DNA of 64,000 nucleotides from positions 1-64,000 of the forward strand of contig JADJYF010000026.1 of the NCBI GenBank assembly GCA_016719885.1. Reading direction: 5' to 3'. Every line of letters begins with the position of its first letter. Position 1 is the stretch's first letter. The notes beneath the pieces were generated by a model. It worked only from the letters and a program-made list of their open reading frames with translations, searched no databases and had not been told where the DNA came from. This stretch comes from Pseudomonadota bacterium. Its GTDB lineage: Bacteria; Pseudomonadota; Gammaproteobacteria; Ga0077536. The position numbers and the translations under genes are program-made. Positions 9,180 through 17,329 of this stretch are shown here, piece after piece.

Positions 9180-10369
9180 CACGAACCCACCTGTACGCGC
9201 AGACGCGCCACCACTTTGCCATCGCTCGCCTCGGCGCTCAGGGTGTCGGCATTCAAGCCGGCATCGTTGAGCGCGCTGCGCAGGCTTTCGACCGCGTCCA
9301 TGCCCGCCACTTCCACGCCGAGTTCCAGCGCGCCGCTGGAAAACGCGGCCTGCGTGACACGGGTGTCGGGCGGGAAACTCGCGGCACGCAGCGCATCGAC
9401 CCGCGCCAGCACGTCCAGCAGTCGCGGCGTGGTGGTCGCGCCGGCACGCAGGGCGGCGAGCGCCTGGTCGGCCTGCACTCGCGGATTGACGATGCGCTGG
9501 ATGTCGGGAAACGTGGCGCGGAACAAGGCGTCGTTGCGCGCACTGACGGATTGTTCGCTGCGTTCGAGCACCGCGTGTCGCCACGCCAGCATGGCCGGCC
9601 AGGCGACCAGCGCCACGGCCGCCACCACCGCCGCCATGCGCCACAGGCGCCGCGCCTTGGCGGCGAGCGCGGTGTCGGTGCTCGCGTCCAGCACGGCCAG
9701 CGCGGCCTCGTGTTCCAGCCACGCCAGGCGTTGGCCATCGCTGAGCGCGGCCTGCCATTGCACGTCGAGGCCCTGCAGGGCAACGCGCGGGAAATCCTCA
9801 GGCGGCGTGCTGGCATGCACCACCACCCGCGCGGTGTCGGGAAACTGTTGGCGCAGCAGCGGAATGAGCGAGCCGAGATCGGACAGCGTGGTCTTGAAGG
9901 CGACGCCGCGCTCGATGCGCAGCAACACTTCGTCGCCGTCGACGACCACCGTCCAGGTATGCGGCGCACAGGGCAAGGCGCATTGCTCGGCAATCACCAG
10001 GCGCGGCTCGAGACCGTGGCTTACCAACGCCTCGCGCAGCGCATCGCGCACGCTTTTGGCGAGCGTGGCCAGCACGTAACGGCCTTGGCCCTCGGCGGCC
10101 AAGGCGAAATGCAGGCTGTCCAGCGGCTCGGCCAACTGTTCTTCGATGGCATAGGGCGCGGCCTGGCGCGCCGTGCGCAGGTCGCTGACCGGCAACTCCA
10201 CGCGCAGCAGGCTGACCAGCGTCGCATCGAGCAACAGCACGCAATCACGCCCGCCGAGCGCGGCGGCGAAGTCCGCGTAGCCGCCCTCGCGCGTCGCGCC
10301 GTCGTCGCCCCGCCAACGCAGCGTGGCCGGCTCGGTCGCGCGCAGCGTGGCCAGTAGCGTGTCACTCAT
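9179..10369 (-). CDS. gspL: Type II secretion protein GspL
   Basis: 396 residues. The cytoplasmic actin-like domain (1-240) recruits GspE. It shows the typical ARQAAPYAIEEQLAEPLDSLHFAL segment. One membrane helix follows (MAAVVAAVALVAWPAMLAW, about 245-265), then a periplasmic ferredoxin-like domain (about 300-396). The start overlaps the gspK stop by 8 bp and its own end touches gspM, so the four distal genes are translationally linked. All regions expected for the family are present. Confidence 0.9.
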   Translation of the reverse strand: MSDTLLATLRATEPATLRWRGDDGATREGGYADFAAALGGRDCVLLLDATLVSLLRVELPVSDLRTARQAAPYAIEEQLAEPLDSLHFALAAEGQGRYVLATLAKSVRDALREALVSHGLEPRLVIAEQCALPCAPHTWTVVVDGDEVLLRIERGVAFKTTLSDLGSLIPLLRQQFPDTARVVVHASTPPEDFPRVALQGLDVQWQAALSDGQRLAWLEHEAALAVLDASTDTALAAKARRLWRMAAVVAAVALVAWPAMLAWRHAVLERSEQSVSARNDALFRATFPDIQRIVNPRVQADQALAALRAGATTTPRLLDVLARVDALRAASFPPDTRVTQAAFSSGALELGVEVAGMDAVESLRSALNDAGLNADTLSAEASDGKVVARLRVQVGS

Positions 10370-11617
10370 CGAAGAATCCTTTGTCGCGGCTCACCAGCGT
10401 GACGTTATCACCATCGCGCCGCGCAAGCAGCGCACGCGCCGCCAGGACGGTCTGGCCGCTGGTGACGGCCATGTCGAGCTTGAAGTACTCGCTGCCGACG
10501 GTCAGGCCCTGCGACACCAGCGAACGGCCCAGCAGCATGGGCAGCGCGCGGAACTCGGCGATGCTGCGAAACGGCCGCACCTTGCGCGTCTCGATGACCA
10601 GGTTGGCGGTGGCGCGGTCCATGGCCGGCGACAGGCTCATGAGGATCTCGGCCGGCGCGGTGTTGACGTTGATGGCCGTTGCGCTCGGCAGCACCGTGAC
10701 GAACGGTCGCAGCTTGGCGTACACCTCGTCGTCGATGCCGCGAATGAGCTTGAGTTCACTGACGTCGGTGAGGCCGCGGTTGGCGCTGCGGTACGGCGGC
10801 TTCATGCGGCTGTAGTAGTCGTCTTCGGCACCGTTGGGAAAGCGTTCGTCGCTGTCGGTGTCCAGCCAGTCGAGGATGGCCGGCAACACCGATTCATCAA
10901 TATCGAGAGTGCGCAGCAGCAGCGAGAAGCGCGCCACGGCGATCTGCTGGGGGCTCAATTGCAGGCCTTCGCCGCTCGGTGACGGGCCGGCGCCGACCGC
11001 GCCGGCCGAGGCCACGCCCGGCACCGCCGCCAATGCCACCATGCCCATGGCGTCGCTTTCACGTTGCACGGGGCTGTTGCCGCCTTTCACGCCGACCCGG
11101 CGCTCGGCACCACCATCGGCGCGGCGCCGGCCGTCAGCGGCCGACGCGGCGCGAGGGCGCCACCGACGCCGCCGCCCAGCGCCGCCTCTTCACTCGCGGC
11201 CGCGGCCTCGGCTTCAGCATCCGGGCTCGGCTCATCGGCGGGCTGCTGGTTGCCGGACTGGGCGATGACGTCCGCATCGAAGGCGATGTCACGCAGGTTG
11301 AACAGGCCCTGCGCATCGCGCAGCGACGCCTCGCCGCGGCCGTCGTCGCGCGCGGTCTTCAACACCGTGTTGGCCCAGGCCTCGTTGCTGGCGTCGTAAG
11401 GCTCCTTGCGCCCGTCCAGCGCCAGCACGCGGCGTGCATCGCGTTCCAGCGCCTCGAACACGCCGTCGGCGTTGCGCGCCTCGAAGGTCCTGGCGGTGGC
11501 GGCGATGCTGTGCGAGCCGCGCATGGCGACACTGCTGGCGAGCGACACCACGATCACGATCACGACCAGCGCGCCGAGGATCGCCATGCCCTCTTGCCGT
11601 GCTCTCGACCGCGGCAT
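10362..11617 (-). CDS. gspK: GspK minor pseudopilin, reading frame interrupted
   Basis: GspK caps the pseudopilus tip. The N-terminal part (11617-11087, 176 residues) has the prepilin-like helix EGMAILGALVVIVIVVSL, the LRDAQGLFNLRDI motif and an Ala/Glu-rich low-complexity stretch, then stops. The rest (GTG 11090 to 10362, 242 residues) carries DWLDTD, PNGAEDDYYS, PPYRSANR, the INVNTAPAEIL helix-hairpin-helix-like motif and the C-terminus. The two frames overlap as GTGA at 11087-11090. Either the gene is genuinely split with coupled translation, or a base is missing or extra in this GC-rich, low-complexity tract. A frame break inside the disordered insert could be tolerated. Confidence 0.8.
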
Positions 11618-11619
11618 GC

Positions 11620-12219
11620 TCAACCCGGCCGCGCCAGCACGCGCCGCAGGCGGCGGGCATCGCGCATTTCGACGGTGAACTCGACGCCGCGCGGCAGTTC
11701 GGCCTGGCTCACGGCGTTGTCGTCGCGCGGCCAGAATTCCACCCACGCGCCGCTTTCGAAAAAGCGCAGCTTGAGCGACTTCACGTCGCGCAGCAGGCGC
11801 TGACTGTGAAAGCCGCTGTCGGGCGTGCGATCGAGCACGTCCCACACGTCGCGATACAAGTCGCCATCCTGCACGCGGTAACGCACACGTCGCAAAGCCG
11901 GCCCGACGTCGAACGGGCCGAGGTCGGGCATGCGCCGCGTGAAGGTCAACAGTTCGCCTTTCAAGCCCGCGCGCAGCGCCGGCTCGGGCGCGCCCAGCGC
12001 ATCACGCACGCTGCGCGGCGCCAGGGCCGCGAAGTCCTGTTCCATGATGGCGATGGCGAAGCGCAGCGCTTCGTAACGACGCGTGGCGTGCTCGAGGCCG
12101 TCATTGAAAGACAACAGGTGGCGCACGCTGCCGTAGCTCAAGGTGCTCAGCACCGCGAAGATGCTGATGGCGACCAGCAACTCGAGCAGCGTGAAGCCCC
12201 TGGCCGCGCGCATCGTCAC
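11620..12219 (-). CDS. gspJ: Minor pseudopilin GspJ
   Basis: 199 residues. A class III prepilin signal (MTMRAARGFTLLELLVAISI) with cleavage after the glycine before FTLLE is followed by the hydrophobic helix and a beta-rich globular domain including DLYRDVWDVLDRT and LRFFESGAWVEFWP. GspJ forms the pseudopilus tip with GspI and GspK. GTG at 12219 overlaps the gspI stop as GTGA; an ATG two codons later is equally possible. It ends 3 bp before gspK. Confidence 0.9.
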   Translation of the reverse strand: MTMRAARGFTLLELLVAISIFAVLSTLSYGSVRHLLSFNDGLEHATRRYEALRFAIAIMEQDFAALAPRSVRDALGAPEPALRAGLKGELLTFTRRMPDLGPFDVGPALRRVRYRVQDGDLYRDVWDVLDRTPDSGFHSQRLLRDVKSLKLRFFESGAWVEFWPRDDNAVSQAELPRGVEFTVEMRDARRLRRVLARPG

Positions 12220-12656
12220 GGGTTGACCGCCGCGGCCGCGGCCGTGCGTTGGCGTTCGATGCGCGCCACCGGCGCAGCGCGGCGCCCGCCGTCGCGCACT
12301 TCCACCACGATGGCATATTCGGTGGGCGGCGTGGCGCCGCCCGTGGTGTCTTCGCTGTTCATGCCGCGCGCGCGCGGCGGGTCCAACTTGCGTACCGTCA
12401 GGGTGTATTCGAAATTGCGGCCGTAGAGCGCCTCGCGCCCCTTGCGCTCATCGACGTTGAGTTGTTCGTGTTCGAGCAGGTATTGATCGAGCACGTTGCT
12501 GGCCTCCCATTCCGCCAGCAGCCGTCGCTCGAGATGCCCCTGGTTGGCGATCGATTCGCGCACCACGCCGAGCGTACCGCCGAGCACCACTGCCACCAGC
12601 GCCAGCGCCACCAGCACTTCTATCAGCGTGAAGCCGCGCGCGCTGCGGGTGTTCAT
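12216..12656 (-). CDS. gspI: Minor pseudopilin GspI
   Basis: 146 residues with a classical prepilin peptidase site (MNTRSARGFTLIEVLVALAL; Gly at -1, Glu at +5) and the SNVLDQYLLE-like segment common in GspI. GspI seeds the tip complex with GspJ and GspK. The ATG overlaps the gspH stop (ATGA). The C-terminus is somewhat longer and alanine-rich (about 130-146) compared with typical family members. Confidence 0.9.
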   Translation of the reverse strand: MNTRSARGFTLIEVLVALALVAVVLGGTLGVVRESIANQGHLERRLLAEWEASNVLDQYLLEHEQLNVDERKGREALYGRNFEYTLTVRKLDPPRARGMNSEDTTGGATPPTEYAIVVEVRDGGRRAAPVARIERQRTAAAAAVNP

Positions 12657-13153
12657 GTGGCGGGCGCCATCCAGGTGGCGATGAACTCGCCGTCCACGTT
12701 GTCATGGAAGCGGTAATAGCCGCGTTCGCGGCGGTGGCTCAGCATGATGTTCGCCATGCGCGTTTCGCCGCTAGGCAGGCACACCACCGCCGGCCCCGGC
12801 GCGACCTTGCCGCCGCGCGGCGGCGGCACCGTGAGTTCCACTTCGTCGGCCAGCACGCGCGGCGCGTCGTTGCCGCCGCGCGCCACCGCGCGCCAGCCGC
12901 GCTGGTAACGCTCGAGCGCATAGCGGCCGGCGACGATGCGAATGCCGGCGGGAGTGCCCGACAGCACCGCGCTGTCGCGACAGTCGTTGAGCGTCAACAC
13001 GAAACGCTGCGCCTCGAGCTTCAAGGCATCGGCGGCGCGGTCCGGCAGGCTGATGCGCACCACCACCAGCATCACGCTGATGATGGCCACCACCACCATC
13101 ACCTCCAGCAGGGTGAAAGGCGGCCGGCGCGCGCGTGCTATTTGACGGTCCAG
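12653..13153 (-). CDS. gspH: Minor pseudopilin GspH, no standard start codon
   Basis: GspH is a minor pseudopilin of the shaft/tip. The signature helix reads RPPFTLLEVMVVVAIISVML, so the residue before the cleavage site is proline rather than the glycine expected by the GspO peptidase. The frame is open back to 13153, but between there and the motif no ATG, GTG or TTG exists. The only options are CTG at 13153 (inside the 3' end of gspG) or ATA at 13141 (overlapping the gspG TAG). A GTG at 13102 would remove the FTLLE motif and cannot be right. Either initiation is unusual or the sequence has an error at 13101-13140. The globular part (to 12653) looks normal. Confidence 0.75.
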   Translation of the reverse strand: MDRQIARARRPPFTLLEVMVVVAIISVMLVVVRISLPDRAADALKLEAQRFVLTLNDCRDSAVLSGTPAGIRIVAGRYALERYQRGWRAVARGGNDAPRVLADEVELTVPPPRGGKVAPGPAVVCLPSGETRMANIMLSHRRERGYYRFHDNVDGEFIATWMAPAT

Positions 13154-13584
13154 TTACCGATGTCGGCATTGAAGCCCTCACCACCGGGAATGCCATCGGC
13201 GCCATTGGAGTAGAGGTCGAAAGTGTTGTGCTGGCCGGGATAGAGATACTGGTAGTCGCCGCCCCACGGATCCTTGGGCACCGATTCGATGTAACCATCG
13301 TCCTTGTAATGGGCGCCGGCCGGCAGACCGGTGGGCTTGTGCACCAAGGCATCCAGGCCTTGCTCGGTGGTGGGATAGGTGAGGTTGTCGAGCTTGTACA
13401 AGTCCAGCGCCGCCGATACCGCGCGCAAGTCCTGCTGGGCGCGCACCACCCGCGCTTCGTCGGGGCGGCTCATCACGCGCGGCACGACGATGGCGGCGAG
13501 GATGCCGAGGATCACCACCACCACCATCACTTCGATGAGCGTGAAACCGCTTTGTGCGTGGGTTCGACTGCGCGCGTATTGCAT
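13138..13584 (-). CDS. gspG: Major pseudopilin GspG
   Basis: 148 residues. The prepilin site QSGFTLIEVMVVVVILGILA is followed by PRVMSRPDEARVVRAQQDLR, the YPTTEQGLDALV block and the C-terminal calcium-binding loop (DLYSNGADGIPGG, FNADIGNW). GspG is the main subunit of the pseudopilus. ATG 13584 is used here, but TTG at 13593 sits 6 bases after AAGGAAG, so it has the better ribosome site and would add three residues. It is the first gene of the minus-strand operon, and its promoter must lie in 13594-13856, shared with moxR. Confidence 0.95.
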   Translation of the reverse strand: MQYARSRTHAQSGFTLIEVMVVVVILGILAAIVVPRVMSRPDEARVVRAQQDLRAVSAALDLYKLDNLTYPTTEQGLDALVHKPTGLPAGAHYKDDGYIESVPKDPWGGDYQYLYPGQHNTFDLYSNGADGIPGGEGFNADIGNWTVK

Positions 13585-13856
13585 GGTGACCAAGGGCCGC
13601 TTCCTTTGAACAATGTGCTTGTGGCTAAGTGTAACCATGTGCCCAGACCGCGTCATGACAGGATTGGCGAAAGACCAACGCTGCTGCGTGGCCATGATCT
13701 TCACGCGCGCGCCGCGCGTAAATGGCAAATGACACATTCGGCGACAGTCCGCGCGCAGCCCTCGCGGGGCGGAACTCGACGCTTTCACCCGAGTCATGCA
13801 AACCATTAGAATCCAGGCCAAATCCGACACGGGCGTCGGTCCGGAAAGAAGGCAAC

Positions 13857-14837
13857 GTGGACACCGCAACCTCAACGCGCGAATCGATTCTGCGACTGCG
13901 TGACTACGTCAATCAGCGCATCCTCGGCCAGGACCACCTGGTCGAACGCATGCTGGTGGCGCTGCTCGCCGATGGACACCTGCTGGTGGAAGGCGCGCCG
14001 GGCCTGGCCAAGACCCGCGCCATCAAGGTCCTGAGCGAAGGCATCGAGGGCGAGTTCCATCGCATCCAGTTCACGCCCGACCTGCTGCCGGCGGATCTCA
14101 CCGGCACCGAGATCTACCGTCCGCAGGACGGCTCCTTCACCTTCCAGCAAGGCCCGTTGTTCCACAACCTGGTGCTGGCCGACGAGGTCAACCGCGCGCC
14201 CGCCAAGGTCCAGTCGGCCTTGCTCGAAGCGATGGGTGAACGCCAGATCACCATCGGCCGCGTGTCCTATCCGCTGCCCGAGTTGTTCATGGTGATGGCC
14301 ACCCAGAACCCGCTCGAGCACGAAGGCACCTATCCCCTGCCCGAGGCGCAGCTCGACCGCTTCCTGCTGCACATCAACATCGACTATCCGAAACACGAGG
14401 ACGAGAAGCGCATCCTGCACTTGTCGCGGCGCGAGGCGGCGAGCAACGCACCGCATACCGCGCACGGCGAACCGGTGGTGGACCAGGCGCAGATCTTCGC
14501 CGCGCGGCGCGAAGTGCTGGGCGTGTACATGAGCGACGACGTCGAGAACTACCTGATGGAGATCGTGTTCGCGAGCCGCGCGCCCGGCGCCTACGGCAGC
14601 GATCTCGCCGGTTGGCTGGCCTATGGCGGCAGCCCGCGCGCGACCATCGCCATCGATCGCGCGGCGCGCGCCCACGCCTGGCTGCGCGGCCAGGATTTCG
14701 TGTCGCCGGCCGACGTGCAGGACATCGCCAAGGACGCGCTGCGTCATCGCGTGATCCTGAACTACGAAGCCGCCGCCGACGGCGTGACGCCGGATCGCTT
14801 CGTCGATGAACTCCTGAAGCGCATCGCCGTGCCCTGA
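13857..14837 (+). CDS. MoxR-type AAA+ ATPase
   Basis: 326 residues. MoxR ATPases act as chaperones with von Willebrand factor A proteins. Walker A is GAPGLAKT (about 46-53), Walker [21 protein letters not shown], with sensor 1 [22 protein letters not shown]. The GTG at 13857 is chosen because GGAAAGAAGG ends about 6 bases upstream; upstream in-frame codons (from 13722) give an unconserved arginine/serine-rich extension. It heads a six-gene operon with DUF58, DUF4381 and Bat genes, the usual partners. Confidence 0.93.
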   Translation: MDTATSTRESILRLRDYVNQRILGQDHLVERMLVALLADGHLLVEGAPGLAKTRAIKVLSEGIEGEFHRIQFTPDLLPADLTGTEIYRPQDGSFTFQQGPLFHNLVLADEVNRAPAKVQSALLEAMGERQITIGRVSYPLPELFMVMATQNPLEHEGTYPLPEAQLDRFLLHINIDYPKHEDEKRILHLSRREAASNAPHTAHGEPVVDQAQIFAARREVLGVYMSDDVENYLMEIVFASRAPGAYGSDLAGWLAYGGSPRATIAIDRAARAHAWLRGQDFVSPADVQDIAKDALRHRVILNYEAAADGVTPDRFVDELLKRIAVP

Positions 14838-14859
14838 GCACGGCCCAGCCTGACGCGCC

Positions 14860-15816
14860 ATGAGCGCCCTGCCCACCCAAGTCGCGAGCGCGCCCGCCAC
14901 CGGCCTCGAGCGGGTCGAGCCGCAGATGCGTGAGCTGCTGGCGCTGGCCGGCGCGGCCGGCTCGCTGCCGCCGTGGACGCGCGTCATCCGGGCCCGTGCC
15001 AGTGGCCCCTTCCTGTCGCGCCTGCGCGGTCGCGGCATGGAATACGACGAATCGCGTCCTTACCTGCCGGGCGACGACATCCGCCAGCTCGACTGGCGCG
15101 TGACGGCGCGCACCGGCAAGCCGCACACCAAGATGTTCCGCGAGGAGCGCGAGCGGCCGGTGCTGATCTCGGTGGACTACCGGCGCGCGATGTTCTTCGC
15201 CACGCGCGGCGTGTTCAAGGCGGTGCAGGCTGCGCGCGCCGCCAGCCTGCTCGCCTGGCACGCACAGCAGAATGGCGATCGGGTCGGCGCGCTGGTGTTC
15301 GCCGATCAGGAACATCACGAGCTGCCGCCGCGCCGCGGTCGCACCGCCACCATGCAGTGCCTGAAGCTGCTCGTCGCGCAGGGCGCGCTGCAACGCGCCG
15401 CGAGCCGCGCGCCCGCCGGCCCGGCGCGGCCGCTGGCCGATTCCTTGAAGCGCGTGGCGCGCGTCGCCAAGCCCGGCACGCTGGGGTTGATGGTGAGTGA
15501 TTTTCGCGGCTTCGATGCCGAGGCCAAGGCCGCGCTGGTGCAGCTCGGCCTGCACGTCGACGTCGGACTCATCGCCATCCACGACCCGCTCGAAGCGAGC
15601 TTTCCCGAATTCAACGAAAGCGCCAGCATCGCCGACGGTGAACGCAGCCTGCGTCTGGCCGGCATCGGCCGCGCGCAACGCGATTCCTACGCCGCACAGT
15701 TCGGCGCGCGCATCGCCGCGGTACGACAGGTGTGTCGCGAGCGGCGCATGCTGTTCACCAGCATGGATACCACCGCCGATCCCATCGCGGCGCTGGTCAA
15801 GCTGTTCGGCGGCTGA
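14860..15816 (+). CDS. DUF58 (VWA-like) protein
   Basis: 318 residues with the DUF58 signature YLPGDDIRQLDWRVTARTGKPHTKMFREER (about 68-97; written in two parts: YLPGDDIRQLDW and TGKPHTKMFREER) and a VWA-like C-terminal half (ISVDYRRAMFFATRG, LGLMVSDFRGF). The metal-site serines of true VWA domains are not all present (DYRRAM in place of DxSxS). DUF58 proteins accompany MoxR ATPases as the presumed client or adaptor. It starts 22 bp after moxR and ends 3 bp before the next gene, so it is clearly in the same operon. The biochemical role is not established for this family. Confidence 0.9.
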   Translation: MSALPTQVASAPATGLERVEPQMRELLALAGAAGSLPPWTRVIRARASGPFLSRLRGRGMEYDESRPYLPGDDIRQLDWRVTARTGKPHTKMFREERERPVLISVDYRRAMFFATRGVFKAVQAARAASLLAWHAQQNGDRVGALVFADQEHHELPPRRGRTATMQCLKLLVAQGALQRAASRAPAGPARPLADSLKRVARVAKPGTLGLMVSDFRGFDAEAKAALVQLGLHVDVGLIAIHDPLEASFPEFNESASIADGERSLRLAGIGRAQRDSYAAQFGARIAAVRQVCRERRMLFTSMDTTADPIAALVKLFGG

Positions 15817-15819
15817 GCG

Positions 15820-16344
15820 ATGCCCACCGCGAAAACGCCCGAGCTGCCGTTGCGCGACATCCATCTGCCGGAGCCGGTGTCGTGGTGGCCGCTGGCGCCC
15901 GGCTGGTGGCTGTGTCTTGCGCTGCTGGTGATGTTGACGGCGGCCGCGCTGTGGTGGTGGCGCGGCGCGCCCATGCGTCGCCTGCGCCGCGCGGCGCTGG
16001 CCGAGTTGACCCTCATCGAGGCCGCCTACGCCCGCGATGGCGACGGCCATGCCTGCGCGCAGGCGGTGTCGCGCCTGCTGCGACGCGTGGCCTTGCTGGC
16101 CGGCGACGCCGAGGCCGCCCACAGCCATGGCGCCGACATGCAGGCGCTGCTGACGCGCCTCGGCAAGATGCCTCTGCCGGCCGAGGTCATCGCGCTGACG
16201 GGCGCCGCGCCCTACTCGCCGAGCGCGGCCGCCGCCATCGAGCCGGCGCATTACCGCGCGGCGACGCTCGGTCTGCGCACCTGGCTCGCGCAACTGCGCG
16301 TGCCGCGCCAACGATTGACGACGGCCCGCCATGCTGCAGTTTGA
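15820..16344 (+). CDS. DUF4381 membrane protein
   Basis: 174 residues. The N-terminus LRDIHLPEPVSWWPLAPGWW is the DUF4381 hallmark. A single transmembrane helix follows (LCLALLVMLTAAALWWW, about 32-48), then a cytoplasmic helical domain (RRLRRAALAELTLIEAAY). Proteins of this family occur between DUF58 and BatA genes in proteobacteria. The stop overlaps the batA start by 14 bp. Function is unknown beyond the association with MoxR/Bat. Confidence 0.88.
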   Translation: MPTAKTPELPLRDIHLPEPVSWWPLAPGWWLCLALLVMLTAAALWWWRGAPMRRLRRAALAELTLIEAAYARDGDGHACAQAVSRLLRRVALLAGDAEAAHSHGADMQALLTRLGKMPLPAEVIALTGAAPYSPSAAAAIEPAHYRAATLGLRTWLAQLRVPRQRLTTARHAAV

Positions 16345-17329
16345 GTGGCCGTGGCTATTCGTGCTGCTGCCGCTGCCGTGGCTGCTGCGACGCTACCTGC
16401 CGCCGGCCACGCCGGCGCAGGGCGCGGCGCTGCGCGTGCCGACCCTGCATGACTTCGAAGTGCTGATGGCGGGCGGCGGCAGCGCCCAGGCGCGACGCGC
16501 CAACGTGTTGCTGGCGGCGCTGGCGTGGGCCTTGCTCGTGACCGGCGCCGCGCGCCCGGTATGGCTGGGCGATGCGGTCGAACTGCCCATCAACGGCCGC
16601 GATCTCATGCTCGCGGTCGACCTGTCGGAAAGCATGCACGAGAGCGATTTCGTGCTGAACAACCAACCCGTCGACAGGCTCACCGCGTGCAAGGCGGTGG
16701 CACGCGAATTCATCACGCGGCGGGTCGGCGATCGCCTGGGCCTCATCTTGTTCGGGCAGCAGGCCTACCTGCAGGTGCCGCTCACCTTCGATCGCCAGAC
16801 CGTGCAGCAGTTGCTGGACGAAGCGGTGATCGGCATCGCCGGGCGCCAGACCGCCATCGGCGATGCGCTGGGCCTCGGCGTCAAACGCCTGCGCGAACAG
16901 AACACGCCGCACAAGGTCATGATCCTCATGACCGATGGCCGCAACACCGCGGGGGATGTCGATCCGCTGCGCGCGGCGGAACTCGCCGCTGAAGCGGGCC
17001 TGACCGTGCACACCATCGGCATCGGCGCCGACGAAGCGCTGCAGCGCGGCTTCTTCGGCACGATACGCGTCAACCCCTCGAACGATCTGGACGAAGACAG
17101 CTTGCGCGCCATCGCCAAGAAAACCGGCGGCCGCTATTTCCGTGCGCGCGACGCCCAGGCGTTCGAGAAGATCTACGCCGAAATCGACAAGCTCGAGCCG
17201 GTCGAACACGGCGGCTCGCATTTCCGCCCGACCTCCGCCCTGTTCTACTGGCCGCTCGGCGCCGCGCTCGCCATCTACCTGGGCCTCCTGGCGTGGGTGC
17301 CGCGTCAAAGCGCGGCGGAGCTCGCATGA
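16331..17329 (+). CDS. batA: BatA-like von Willebrand factor A membrane protein
   Basis: 332 residues. Two N-terminal membrane helices (about 5-20 and 55-75) precede a VWA domain with an intact MIDAS: DLSES (DxSxS, near residue 93), the threonine in RQTAIGDALG and TDGRN. A final membrane helix lies near 300-320 (FYWPLGAALAIYLGLLAWV). The domain faces the periplasm. It overlaps both neighbours and is part of the moxR operon. Bat proteins have been linked to stress and oxygen tolerance in other bacteria; a specific role here is inference. Confidence 0.9.
   Translation: MLQFEWPWLFVLLPLPWLLRRYLPPATPAQGAALRVPTLHDFEVLMAGGGSAQARRANVLLAALAWALLVTGAARPVWLGDAVELPINGRDLMLAVDLSESMHESDFVLNNQPVDRLTACKAVAREFITRRVGDRLGLILFGQQAYLQVPLTFDRQTVQQLLDEAVIGIAGRQTAIGDALGLGVKRLREQNTPHKVMILMTDGRNTAGDVDPLRAAELAAEAGLTVHTIGIGADEALQRGFFGTIRVNPSNDLDEDSLRAIAKKTGGRYFRARDAQAFEKIYAEIDKLEPVEHGGSHFRPTSALFYWPLGAALAIYLGLLAWVPRQSAAELA

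Noticed and set aside
12771..13352. Alternative frame across gspH and gspG
   Set aside because: Joins parts of two pseudopilin genes out of frame; no pilin motif in this reading.
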